Part shown: piece after piece, positions 1-4,851 of the stretch
Layout of the letters: each line of letters opens with the position of its first letter
How positions within the stretch are numbered: position 1 is the stretch's first letter
NCBI GenBank assembly: GCA_041477815.1
Contig: JBGOUV010000394.1
Span: 1 to 6,302 of the forward strand
Length of the DNA stretch: 6,302 nucleotides
From: JBGOUV01 sp041477815
GTDB taxonomy: Bacteria; Acidobacteriota; Terriglobia; Bryobacterales; JACQDG01
Direction: 5' to 3'
Made by a program: the position numbers and the translations under genes
Notes under the pieces: model-generated
Databases searched by the model: none
The model's input: the letters and a program-made list of their open reading frames with translations, nothing else
What the model was told of the DNA's origin: nothing

Positions 1-119
1 ATCGAACAGACCCTATGCCATTGTGATAGCGGCGGTATTCAGCAAGAACGACAAGGCAGACCCCTCAAGAGGTCATCGCGACTTGTCGGCGACGACTGTG
101 GGAGTACGACCATGCGTGA
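1..119 (+). pseudogene. RelE/ParE/HigB-type toxin, 3' end, apparently frameshifted
   Basis: This is the C-terminal end of a toxin of the RelE/ParE (HigB-like) mRNA-interferase superfamily; its 5' part lies outside the window. From base 2 the frame reads SNRPYAIVIAAVFSK, the usual last strand of these toxins. From base 51 the adjacent frame reads QTPQEVIATCRRRLWEYD and then HA-stop at 117-119. In intact homologues these two pieces are continuous, typically through a KKTR.TP motif. Joining them here requires removing one base in AACG at 47-50. Without that, the first frame runs on past the antitoxin start into unrelated sequence, and the second frame is closed by TGA at 24-26 region stops just upstream. 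So the toxin is probably inactivated by a +1 insertion, unless this is a sequencing error. Overlap of the toxin stop with the antitoxin ATG supports the original toxin-antitoxin operon. Confidence 0.65.
100..104 (+). promoter_or_regulatory. Ribosome binding site of the antitoxin gene
   Basis: GGGAG stands 7 bases before the ATG at 112 and lies inside the toxin's coding sequence, as expected for coupled translation of toxin and antitoxin. It supports the chosen antitoxin start. Confidence 0.5.
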
Positions 120-444
120 ATCGAAACGGAGGCGATTGGAGGCCAAGGGATGGCGAATCGGTAGCGCACCTGAATTCCTCTGCCTCTCGCCCCAAGAAGT
201 TGCGTTCATCGAAGTGAAGCTCCGTCTGGCGGATTCCCTGCGCCAGCAGCGAGTGCGACGCCATCTGACGCAGGCGCAGGCGGCGAAGTTGCTGAAGTCC
301 AGCCAATCCCGGATCGCCAAGATGGAAGCTGGGGACCCTTCGGTCTCGCTCGATCTGATGATCCGATGTCTCATCGGGCTTGGCGCCTCAGCCGGTGATC
401 TGGCAAGAGCCATCGCCCGGAATAGCCCTGCGAGGGCAGCCTAA
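112..444 (+). CDS. XRE-family HTH antitoxin (HigA-like) of a type II toxin-antitoxin module
   Basis: The 110-residue protein is a DNA-binding antitoxin expected to neutralise the RelE/ParE/HigB-type toxin encoded just upstream and to repress their shared promoter. The N-terminus (residues 5-25, KRRRLEAKGWRIGS then EFLCLS) matches a common family of toxin-linked XRE regulators in which an LSPQEVAFIEVKLRLA helix precedes the helix-turn-helix. The HTH covers about residues 45-75: LTQAQAAKLL, then a recognition helix SSQSRIAKMEAG, then the SVSLDLMIRCLIGLG helix typical of Cro/CI-type domains. The ATG overlaps the toxin's TGA by 8 bases (CATGCGTGA) and has a GGGAG site upstream. The TAA stop (442-444) lies inside the GCCTAAC core of the attC site, the usual arrangement of a cassette gene. 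The antitoxin is intact although its toxin appears broken, so it may now be an orphan that could counter related toxins (inference). Confidence 0.87.
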   Translation: MRESKRRRLEAKGWRIGSAPEFLCLSPQEVAFIEVKLRLADSLRQQRVRRHLTQAQAAKLLKSSQSRIAKMEAGDPSVSLDLMIRCLIGLGASAGDLARAIARNSPARAA

Positions 445-504
445 CGACTCGGGCATCACCCGCCGCCCGGTTATTGGGCGGCCGGGTGCATGCCTTCGTT
501 AGGC
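439..504. other. Integron attC recombination site
   Basis: A 66-base imperfect palindrome is bounded by GCCTAAC (439-445, fits RYYYAAC) and GTTAGGC (498-504, fits GTTRRRY). Stem pairs from outside in are: 439-447 with 496-504 (9 bp, perfect), GGCAT 452-456 with ATGCC 490-494, CACCCG 457-462 with CGGGTG 483-488, and CCGCCC 463-468 with GGGCGG 476-481, around loop GGTTATT 469-475. C482 and C489 are unpaired and both lie on the right arm; 448-451 against 495 forms an unpaired spacer. Paired core boxes, an unpaired spacer, and one-sided extrahelical bases match the architecture IntI recognises. Extrahelical bases usually mark the L'' arm, which here would make the site read along the minus strand, but the minus-strand bases are G, which fits the plus-strand reading. 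Orientation therefore stays open. The hairpin could also stop transcription from both sides. Confidence 0.82.
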
Positions 505-1215
505 CGTTCTCGTGGCCTTGGTACTCCGGGAATCAACCGTACGCATTAGCAGACTGGCAAACGAGATCATCTCAGCCGCCTCGCTGGGATCATTCAGGGC
601 CACATGGCGGTGACTAGTAGGATTCTTGAACAGACCGACAGCGGCAGTAAACAAGTTTACCATCGCGAGCTGTTCGGCTTCCGGCAGGCTCGTGTCGGCC
701 AGTGGGCCAACACCAACCTTGAATGCCTTGGCCATAAGTTTCGTGCCAACTTCGTCAGGCGGGAATTCTCCGGCGGCGCGTACGGCAACCTCTACTTCCT
801 TGAAGGCCTGAAACACAGCCGTGTCGTACTCGCCTCGAATGAAGTTCGACCACACTCTTTCAGCAATAACGGGGTGAAGAGACGCCTTAGGCAGCACGTT
901 TGAGCGACGGAACGCGTCGAAATCCTGACGCGCTCGAAGACGCTGGCCGCGACGCGAAATGAAGTATCCGTACTCCTTCCGAACGAGTAGCCCTTCGCGC
1001 TCGAGCCACGACCATGCCTCTCTCAGCGCGTGTTCCACGCGCTCGTCATTCTTGTAGTGACCCATGACGGTCGTTCCCAGGCTCGCGTTAAAGAAGTTCC
1101 CAGGGTGTAGGTGGTCCTTGTTTGTTGCGAGATGCTCCAGAAGATAGGGAGCAAGCTCCTCGGGCTCGAGCTGCAGGACCGAGTCGGCTGTCGGCAAAGT
1201 GCTGGTGAGCGTCAT
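499..1215 (-). CDS. TIGR02391 (Hypoth_Ymh) family protein
   Basis: The 238-residue protein matches the TIGR02391/Hypoth_Ymh family, whose members are of unknown function and are known from phage, plasmid, transposon and restriction loci. Features in order: LEPEELAPYLLEHL (17-29) at the N-terminus; a winged-helix-like stretch with HPGNFF (37-42), EAWSWLEREGLL (67-78) and FISRRGQRL (85-93); then the C-terminal helical domain beginning with LHPVIAERVWSNFIRGEY (113-130) and AFKEVEVAVR (137-146), with FKNPTSHR (196-203) and a final SLLMR helix (221-225). The NPxxHR motif is the family's strongest signature. It resembles the R/K-N-x3-H motif of HEPN ribonucleases, so an RNase or abortive-infection role is possible but unproven. 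No membrane segment or signal peptide is seen. The ATG has no clear Shine-Dalgarno sequence. The TAA stop falls within the attC core box at 498-504. The gene runs opposite to the toxin-antitoxin pair. Confidence 0.85.
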   Translation of the reverse strand: MTLTSTLPTADSVLQLEPEELAPYLLEHLATNKDHLHPGNFFNASLGTTVMGHYKNDERVEHALREAWSWLEREGLLVRKEYGYFISRRGQRLRARQDFDAFRRSNVLPKASLHPVIAERVWSNFIRGEYDTAVFQAFKEVEVAVRAAGEFPPDEVGTKLMAKAFKVGVGPLADTSLPEAEQLAMVNLFTAAVGLFKNPTSHRHVALNDPSEAAEMISFASLLMRTVDSRSTKATRTA

Positions 1216-1234
1216 CGGAAAACGATTTCTACCG

Positions 1235-1303
1235 GCCTAACTCCTGTTTCTCCCGCCGGGATAACGCGCCTTCCGGCGGGGTAACATGCAATCCCCGTTG
1301 GCC
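1235..1303. other. Possible cassette boundary or degenerate second attC
   Basis: GCCTAAC at 1235-1241 is identical to the left core box of the attC at 439-504. On the minus strand it reads GTTAGGC, 19 bases before the ATG of the TIGR02391 gene, exactly where a cassette would begin. A candidate partner, GTTGGCC, lies at 1297-1303 (one base off GTTRRRY). Between them are TGTT 1245-1248 paired with AACA 1283-1286 and CCCGCCGG 1252-1259 paired with CCGGCGGG 1273-1280. The spacers are uneven, the outer boxes pair only partly, and the 13-base loop is unlike the first site. I trust the 1235 core more than the full element. Confidence 0.4.
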
Positions 1304-1400
1304 AGCCACCCGGCAGCCGCCGTGATTCCCATCACTTCTGCCATCATCCCTCCACCTGGCCTCCGGTGTTATCGCGCCCCACCGGGCGGGATAACGCGCC
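1257..1400. repeat. 14-base direct repeat CGGGATAACGCGCC, two copies 130 bases apart
   Basis: CGGGATAACGCGCC occurs exactly at 1257-1270 and 1387-1400. A related CGGGGTAACATGC lies at 1277-1289, and an inverted relative, GGTGTTATCGCGCC, at 1366-1379. Each exact copy borders or lies in a hairpin. The copies could be operator sites, remnants of a duplicated recombination site, or a short interspersed repeat; nothing visible decides between these. Confidence 0.6.
1368..1395. repeat. Strong inverted repeat (hairpin)
   Basis: GTTATCGCGCCC (1368-1379) pairs with GGGCGGGATAAC (1384-1395) at 11 of 12 positions around a CACC loop. There is no following T-run. It ends within the second copy of the 14-base direct repeat, so the palindrome and the direct repeat are linked. 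Terminator, operator or recombination-site relic are all possible. Confidence 0.6.
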
Positions 1401-1473
1401 GCTCTCTTCGCGACGGTCCTCGCAGGCCGGTCCAGCGGACTATATACCGCCCGCCCCGGCTAAGTAGGGGCGT

Positions 1474-1545
1474 GTAGGTCATCGTCGTTCGTACCTCCGG
1501 TCCGCGGGCTGACGAACGAACCCATTGGAACACCGGTCTACCTAC
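1474..1545. repeat. Nested inverted repeat, possible structured RNA or operator
   Basis: An inner 8-bp stem (TCGTTCGT 1485-1492 with ACGAACGA 1512-1519, 19-base loop) sits inside an outer 6-bp stem (GTAGGT 1474-1479 with ACCTAC 1540-1545). The two sides between the stems are unequal (5 and 20 bases). It lies about 290 bases upstream of the ccsA/hemX start and matches no riboswitch class that I recognise. Confidence 0.4.
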
Positions 1546-1821
1546 CTGTCAACTGATTCCCGACACTGATTTCCGACCAATCTTGTGCGGGAACAAGTTG
1601 GGCAATCTCGCCGGAGTTGCGGTGGAAAGCGAACCACATCGTGTTCAAGTCAAACTGCGTAAGACCGGGGGCAGGTTGATAGCAGGCGTTTGGCGCCCCG
1701 ATCGCTAGCCCGACCGAACAGCAGGTGTAGCAGGGGTCAAAGGAGCACCTGCCAACTGAACCCGAAGCCTTCCAACCGGCCCAGGGTATGAACCCAGCGC
1801 CATGGGGAGGTCGGGCCAGCC

Positions 1822-1827
1822 TATAAT
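1822..1827 (+). promoter_or_regulatory. -10 promoter element of the ccsA-hemA-hemC-cobA/hemD operon, predicted leaderless
   Basis: A perfect TATAAT ends 6 bases before the ATG at 1834. Transcription normally starts about 7 bases after the -10 box, so the mRNA would begin at or next to the A of the start codon. This agrees with the absence of any Shine-Dalgarno sequence before that ATG. No good -35 hexamer lies at the expected spacing (around 1798-1805 reads CGCCATGG) and there is no TG extension. Confidence 0.6.
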
Positions 1828-1833
1828 GGTCCT

Positions 1834-2652
1834 ATGGGCGACACCTCCGTCTTCTGGCTCCGGGTGACCCTCGCTCTTTACTCCCTGGGCCTGCTGCACG
1901 CTCTCCACACCGTCATCCGGCGCCGCCAGAAGCTGTTCCCCCTGGCCCTGGCCAGCTTCGCCGTCGCCGCCGTTTTCCACCTGGTCTCGCTGGTCGAGGA
2001 AGGACTGGCCGTGGGACGGTTTCCGGTGGCCAATCTGTATCAGTCCTCCTCTCTGATCGGGCTGCTCATCACGATCGGGTTCCTCCTGGCCTACTGGCGC
2101 TACAAATTCGAGAGCCTGGCCGTCTTCGTTTTCCCCATCGTCTTTATCCTTACCTTCATCGCCAGCCTCGGCCATCCCGTCGAGCCGTGGTCGAACCCGG
2201 CGCTGCGATCGTCGTGGCTGTTCATTCACGTGGTGCTGGCCCTGCTCGGTTACGCGGCCCTGTTCCTCACCTGTGTGGCGGCCATCATGTACCTGATCCA
2301 GGAGCGGGAACTGAAATCCAAGAAGCCGCGGGCCTTCTACTACCGGCTGCCGCCGCTGGGGACGCTGGACGAGTTGAGCTACCGGACCATGGCCGCGGGA
2401 TTCGTGCTCATCACCCTGGGCCTCATCACCGGCTCGTTCTGGGCCTTCGTCGAGTGGGGGACGAGCTGGGTGGTCGACTCCAAGATCATTCTCGCCTTCG
2501 TGACCTGGGGGATCTATCTGGCCATGATTTTCACCCGCTGGACCATCGGATGGCGGGGACGCAAGGCGGCCTATTTCGCCATTGCAGGCTTCGGGTGCGC
2601 CGCCCTGACCTGGATTGTCAACAGCGGCGTGCACTCTTTTGTGAAGCGGTAA
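1834..2652 (+). CDS. ccsA: CcsA/HemX-family membrane protein (cytochrome c assembly or haem handling)
   Basis: The 272-residue integral membrane protein belongs to the cytochrome c assembly (CcsA/CcmC/HemX) family, which moves or presents haem at the membrane. About eight hydrophobic segments are visible, near residues 7-26, 35-55, 68-87, 93-112, 126-155, 184-205, 216-235 and 245-263. Family marks are His49 (FHLVSL), His132 in WLFIHVVLALLGYAALF, and the late tryptophan-rich stretch GSFWAFVEWGTSWVVDSK (200-217), a variant of the WGxxWxWDxKE haem-binding motif in which the second aromatic and the Glu are replaced. Position before hemA matches hemX/ccsA-like genes in many hem operons, where HemX can lower HemA levels, so either name may fit. 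The ATG at 1834 has no ribosome site and follows a TATAAT by 6 bases. The stop overlaps the hemA start as TAATG, implying translational coupling. Confidence 0.85.
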   Translation: MGDTSVFWLRVTLALYSLGLLHALHTVIRRRQKLFPLALASFAVAAVFHLVSLVEEGLAVGRFPVANLYQSSSLIGLLITIGFLLAYWRYKFESLAVFVFPIVFILTFIASLGHPVEPWSNPALRSSWLFIHVVLALLGYAALFLTCVAAIMYLIQERELKSKKPRAFYYRLPPLGTLDELSYRTMAAGFVLITLGLITGSFWAFVEWGTSWVVDSKIILAFVTWGIYLAMIFTRWTIGWRGRKAAYFAIAGFGCAALTWIVNSGVHSFVKR

Positions 2653-3905
2653 TGAACCTGTTCCTGGTAGGACTGAGCCATAAGACGGCGCCCGTGGAAG
2701 TACGGGAGCAGGCGGCGCTGTCGGACGCCGCCCGCGACGCCGCCCTGGCCGCGCTGCTGGCCCATCCGGCCATCTCCGAGGCGATGATCGTCTCCACCTG
2801 CAACCGGGTGGAGTTCGCGGTGCGGGGCGAGCCCGACGAGGACGCCATCCAGGCCATCCTCGCCCAGTTGCCCCTGGAACAGGTGGAGCCGTATCTGTAC
2901 CGTTATGCCCGGCGCGACGCCGTCCGGCACATCTTCCGCGTGGCGTGCAGCCTGGACTCCATGGTCGTCGGCGAGCCGCAGATCCTGGGCCAGGTGAAGG
3001 ACGCCGTCGCCGCCGCCAAAGCCGCGGGGACGCTGTGCGGCCCGCTCGAGGAGGTCCTCCACCGCGCCTTTCACGTGGCCAAGAAGGTGCGGACCGAGAC
3101 CGGCATCGGACAGATGGCCGTCTCCATCAGCTTTGTCGCCGTGGAGCTGGCCCGCAAGATCTTCGGCTCCCTGGACGGCCACACCGTCCTGATCATCGGC
3201 TCGGGCAAGATGTCGGAGCTGGCCGCGCGTCATTTGCGGCGCGGCGGCGCTCCGGCCGTCTTCGTCACCAATCGTACCTATGAGCGGGCGGTGGAATTGG
3301 CTGGACGGTTCGATGGCCGGGCTATCCCGTTCGACGAGTTCCCCGACTTGCTCCCCCACGTCGACATCGTCATCGCCTCCACCGGCGCACCGGGGTACGT
3401 CCTGACCCGGGAGCGGATGCAGGCGGTCCTGGGGGCCCGCAAGAACCGCCCCATGTTTCTGATCGATATCGCCGTCCCCCGCGACATCGACCCCGAGATC
3501 GACAAGCTGGACAACGTCTTCCTCTACGACATCGACGACCTGCAGCAGGTGGCCGACGCCAACCGCCGCGAGCGCGCCCGCGAGGCCGACCACGCCGAGG
3601 CCATCGTCGAAGCCGAGGTGGACCGCACCCTGGCCCGCCTGAAGACCCACGACATCGCCCCCACGATCGTGTCGCTGCAGGCCGAGCTGGAACGCCTGCG
3701 CCGCGCCGAGATCGACCGCGTTCGCGGCCGCCTGGGCAACCTTACGCCGCAGCAGCAGGAGGCTGTCGAGGCTCTCACGCGCGGCATCGTGAACAAGATT
3801 GCCCACACCCCCATCACCCAGCTCAAGACGCTGGCCAGCCATCCCGACGGCCTCCACATCATCGACGCGATCCGCCGCGTATTCAACCTGAAGGAAATCA
3901 AATGA
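2652..3905 (+). CDS. hemA: Glutamyl-tRNA reductase
   Basis: This 417-residue enzyme reduces glutamyl-tRNA(Glu) with NADPH to glutamate-1-semialdehyde, the first committed step of the C5 route to 5-aminolevulinate. The N-terminal catalytic domain starts with VGLSHKTAPVEVRE (6-19) and carries the catalytic Cys50 in STCNRVEF. It continues with ACSLDSMVVGEPQILGQ (98-114). The NADPH Rossmann domain shows VLIIGSGKMSELAARHL (179-195) and FVTNRT (204-209), then LIDIAVPRDIDPEI (270-283) and LYDIDDLQ (291-298). The C-terminal helical dimerisation domain runs from about 300 to 417. The length is normal for the family. The ATG was chosen because the canonical N-terminus begins there and it overlaps the ccsA stop by one base (TAATG); a longer in-frame reading into ccsA has no homology. 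Product feeds HemL, which is not in this window. Confidence 0.97.
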   Translation: MNLFLVGLSHKTAPVEVREQAALSDAARDAALAALLAHPAISEAMIVSTCNRVEFAVRGEPDEDAIQAILAQLPLEQVEPYLYRYARRDAVRHIFRVACSLDSMVVGEPQILGQVKDAVAAAKAAGTLCGPLEEVLHRAFHVAKKVRTETGIGQMAVSISFVAVELARKIFGSLDGHTVLIIGSGKMSELAARHLRRGGAPAVFVTNRTYERAVELAGRFDGRAIPFDEFPDLLPHVDIVIASTGAPGYVLTRERMQAVLGARKNRPMFLIDIAVPRDIDPEIDKLDNVFLYDIDDLQQVADANRRERAREADHAEAIVEAEVDRTLARLKTHDIAPTIVSLQAELERLRRAEIDRVRGRLGNLTPQQQEAVEALTRGIVNKIAHTPITQLKTLASHPDGLHIIDAIRRVFNLKEIK

Positions 3906-3907
3906 GC

Positions 3908-3957
3908 CGCGAATGGACGCGAATAGACGCGGATAAAGATGGTGGCTTGGATTCGCG
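3908..3957 (+). repeat. Short tandem repeat with inverted copy between hemA and hemC
   Basis: Three 10-base units follow each other: CGCGAATGGA (3908-3917), CGCGAATAGA (3918-3927) and CGCGGATAAA (3928-3937). An inverted copy, ATTCGCG, lies at 3951-3957 and can pair over 7 bp with either of the first two units. The repeat begins right after the hemA stop and ends 3 bases before the hemC ATG. Similar CGCGAAT/ACGCGGAT repeats are scattered between genes in many GC-rich bacteria, so this is probably a dispersed intergenic repeat. A hairpin here could affect hemC translation or mRNA processing (inference). Confidence 0.65.
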
Positions 3958-3960
3958 CGC

Positions 3961-4851
3961 ATGATTATCGGCACTCGCGGATCGCAACTCGCGCTGTGGC
4001 AGGCCCGGTGGGTCGAGTCCCAGATCGAGGGCGCCGGCCTCCTTATCATTAAGACAAGCGGCGACCGTATCAGCGCGGCCGCGCTTCCCGAGGTGGGCGG
4101 CAAAGGGCTGTTCACCAAAGAGATCGAAGAGGCCCTGCTCGACGGGCGGGCCGACGTGGCCGTTCACAGCCTGAAGGACCTGCCCACCGAGATGGACCCT
4201 CGCCTGATCATCGCCGCGGTTCCGCGTCGCGAGGATGTGAGAGATGCCCTGGTCGGCCACACGCTGGCCACACTGCCCCGAGGCGCACGTGTGGGCACGG
4301 GATCGCCCCGCCGGGCCGCCCAGCTCCGGCATCTGCGGCCGGACCTGGTGGTGGAGAGCATTCGCGGCAACGTCGACACGCGGCTGCGTAAGCTGGACGA
4401 GGGCCAGTACGACGCCATCGTTTTGGCCGCCGCCGGGCTGCGGCGTCTGGGGCTTGGTGACCGCATCGCGGAGTACCTCTCGCCCGAGATCATGTGCCCG
4501 GCCGTGGGACAAGGAGCCCTGGGGATCCAGTGCCGGGCCGGCGACAGTGAAACCATCCGGCGTCTGGGGGCACTCGACGACGCTGAGGCCCGGGCGGAGG
4601 TGGCCGCGGAGCGGGCGCTGCTGGCGGCATTGGGGGGAGGGTGCCGGGTCCCGATCGGGGGGTCGGCGCGGAGGGAGGGAGGTATGCTGCGGCTGACGGC
4701 CGTGGTCGCCTCGCCGGATGGGAGGCGAGTGGTGCGGGCGGTGTTGGAGGGAGCTGTTTCCGATCCGGCAGCGCTGGGGCGGGAGGCCGCACGAGACCTC
4801 TTGGCTCGGGGTGCGGCGCAAATCTTGGAAGCCGGCCAGGGGGACTCGTGA
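3961..4851 (+). CDS. hemC: Hydroxymethylbilane synthase (porphobilinogen deaminase)
   Basis: The 296-residue enzyme joins four porphobilinogens into hydroxymethylbilane, using a covalently bound dipyrromethane cofactor. Landmarks are MIIGTRGSQLALWQA (1-15), KTSGD (31-35), GKGLFTKEIEEALL (47-60), VAVHSLKDLPT (66-76) with the catalytic Asp73, VGTGSPRRAAQL (111-122), IRGNVDTRL (134-142), and the cofactor Cys228 in LGGGCRVPIG. All catalytic residues are present. The segment GAGLLIIKTSGD is about four residues shorter than the usual GHEVELxIIKTTGD region, a small in-frame loss near the first beta strands. The start is fixed by the canonical MIIGTRGS; no clear ribosome site precedes it, and a repeat fills the 55-base gap after hemA. 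The stop overlaps the next gene's GTG start. Product goes straight to the HemD domain encoded next. Confidence 0.96.
   Translation: MIIGTRGSQLALWQARWVESQIEGAGLLIIKTSGDRISAAALPEVGGKGLFTKEIEEALLDGRADVAVHSLKDLPTEMDPRLIIAAVPRREDVRDALVGHTLATLPRGARVGTGSPRRAAQLRHLRPDLVVESIRGNVDTRLRKLDEGQYDAIVLAAAGLRRLGLGDRIAEYLSPEIMCPAVGQGALGIQCRAGDSETIRRLGALDDAEARAEVAAERALLAALGGGCRVPIGGSARREGGMLRLTAVVASPDGRRVVRAVLEGAVSDPAALGREAARDLLARGAAQILEAGQGDS
4838..4844 (+). promoter_or_regulatory. Ribosome binding site fixing the GTG start of cobA-hemD
   Basis: AGGGGGA ends 3 bases before the GTG at 4848, inside the last codons of hemC. It decides the start: longer in-frame readings upstream only translate hemC in the wrong frame, while from this GTG the protein begins MIPPVILVGAGPGDPGL, the normal CobA start. 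Confidence 0.6.

Larger units (their letters stand above)
1..1241. mobile_element. Integron gene-cassette segment (two cassettes around one attC), integrase not seen
   Basis: This stretch has cassette architecture: a toxin-antitoxin module and a TIGR02391 family gene lie on either side of an attC-like palindrome (439-504), with each gene's TAA stop inside one of the two core boxes. A further GCCTAAC core at 1235-1241 lies 19 bases upstream of the minus-strand start codon, where a cassette boundary would fall. Toxin-antitoxin modules are well-known passengers of integron cassettes. The genes here look less GC-rich in third codon positions than the hem operon to the right, which fits acquisition. 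No intI gene is present, so this could be the end of an array, a cluster of attC sites lacking an integrase, or a relic. The left edge runs off the window. Confidence 0.6.
1242..1821. other. Non-coding, hairpin-rich junction between the cassettes and the hem operon
   Basis: No reading frame here has a start, ribosome site and recognisable protein content. Hairpins seen: 1252-1259 with 1273-1280 (8 bp); 1368-1379 with 1384-1395 (GTTATCGCGCCC, loop CACC, 11 of 12 paired); CGCCCC 1452-1457 with GGGGCG 1467-1472; and TCGTTCGT 1485-1492 with ACGAACGA 1512-1519, nested inside GTAGGT 1474-1479 with ACCTAC 1540-1545. None is followed by a T-run, so they are not typical intrinsic terminators. From about 1550 to 1800 both strands contain short open stretches that could be decayed coding sequence, but I recognise no family. 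Confidence 0.55.

Noticed and set aside
23..217. Open frame running from the toxin past the antitoxin start
   Set aside because: Only its first residues (to base 46) are toxin-like; the rest is the frameshifted reading through the antitoxin gene.
604..903. Plus-strand open frame opposite the TIGR02391 gene
   Set aside because: The minus-strand frame matches a known family over its whole length; this one has no recognisable content.
1452..1472. Hairpin CGCCCC/GGGGCG as an intrinsic terminator
   Set aside because: Only 6 bp with a 9-base loop and no T-run on either strand.
1286..1477. 63-codon plus-strand open frame in the junction
   Set aside because: Pro/Arg-rich, no ribosome site, and composed largely of the hairpins and the direct repeat.
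1242..1821. Cobalamin or other riboswitch controlling the hem operon
   Set aside because: No B12-box-like core or other riboswitch signature was recognised, and the promoter lies at the ATG, leaving no leader.
1705..2634. Long minus-strand open frame (309 codons) opposite ccsA
   Set aside because: It is antisense to a clear membrane-protein gene, rich in Gly/Gln/Asp/Glu in the low-complexity way of GC-rich shadow frames, and has no family resemblance.
2187..2651. N-terminal extension of hemA into ccsA
   Set aside because: The extra 155 residues are the wrong-frame translation of ccsA, and the canonical HemA start MNLFLVGLSHKTAP begins at 2652.
2571..4118. Minus-strand open frame of 515 codons opposite hemA
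   Set aside because: Repetitive Gly/Asp/Val-rich translation typical of the antisense of a GC-rich gene; hemA on the plus strand has all its motifs.
4641..4847. N-terminal extension of cobA-hemD into hemC
   Set aside because: Gly/Arg-rich wrong-frame translation of hemC; the GTG at 4848 has a ribosome site and begins the normal CobA domain.
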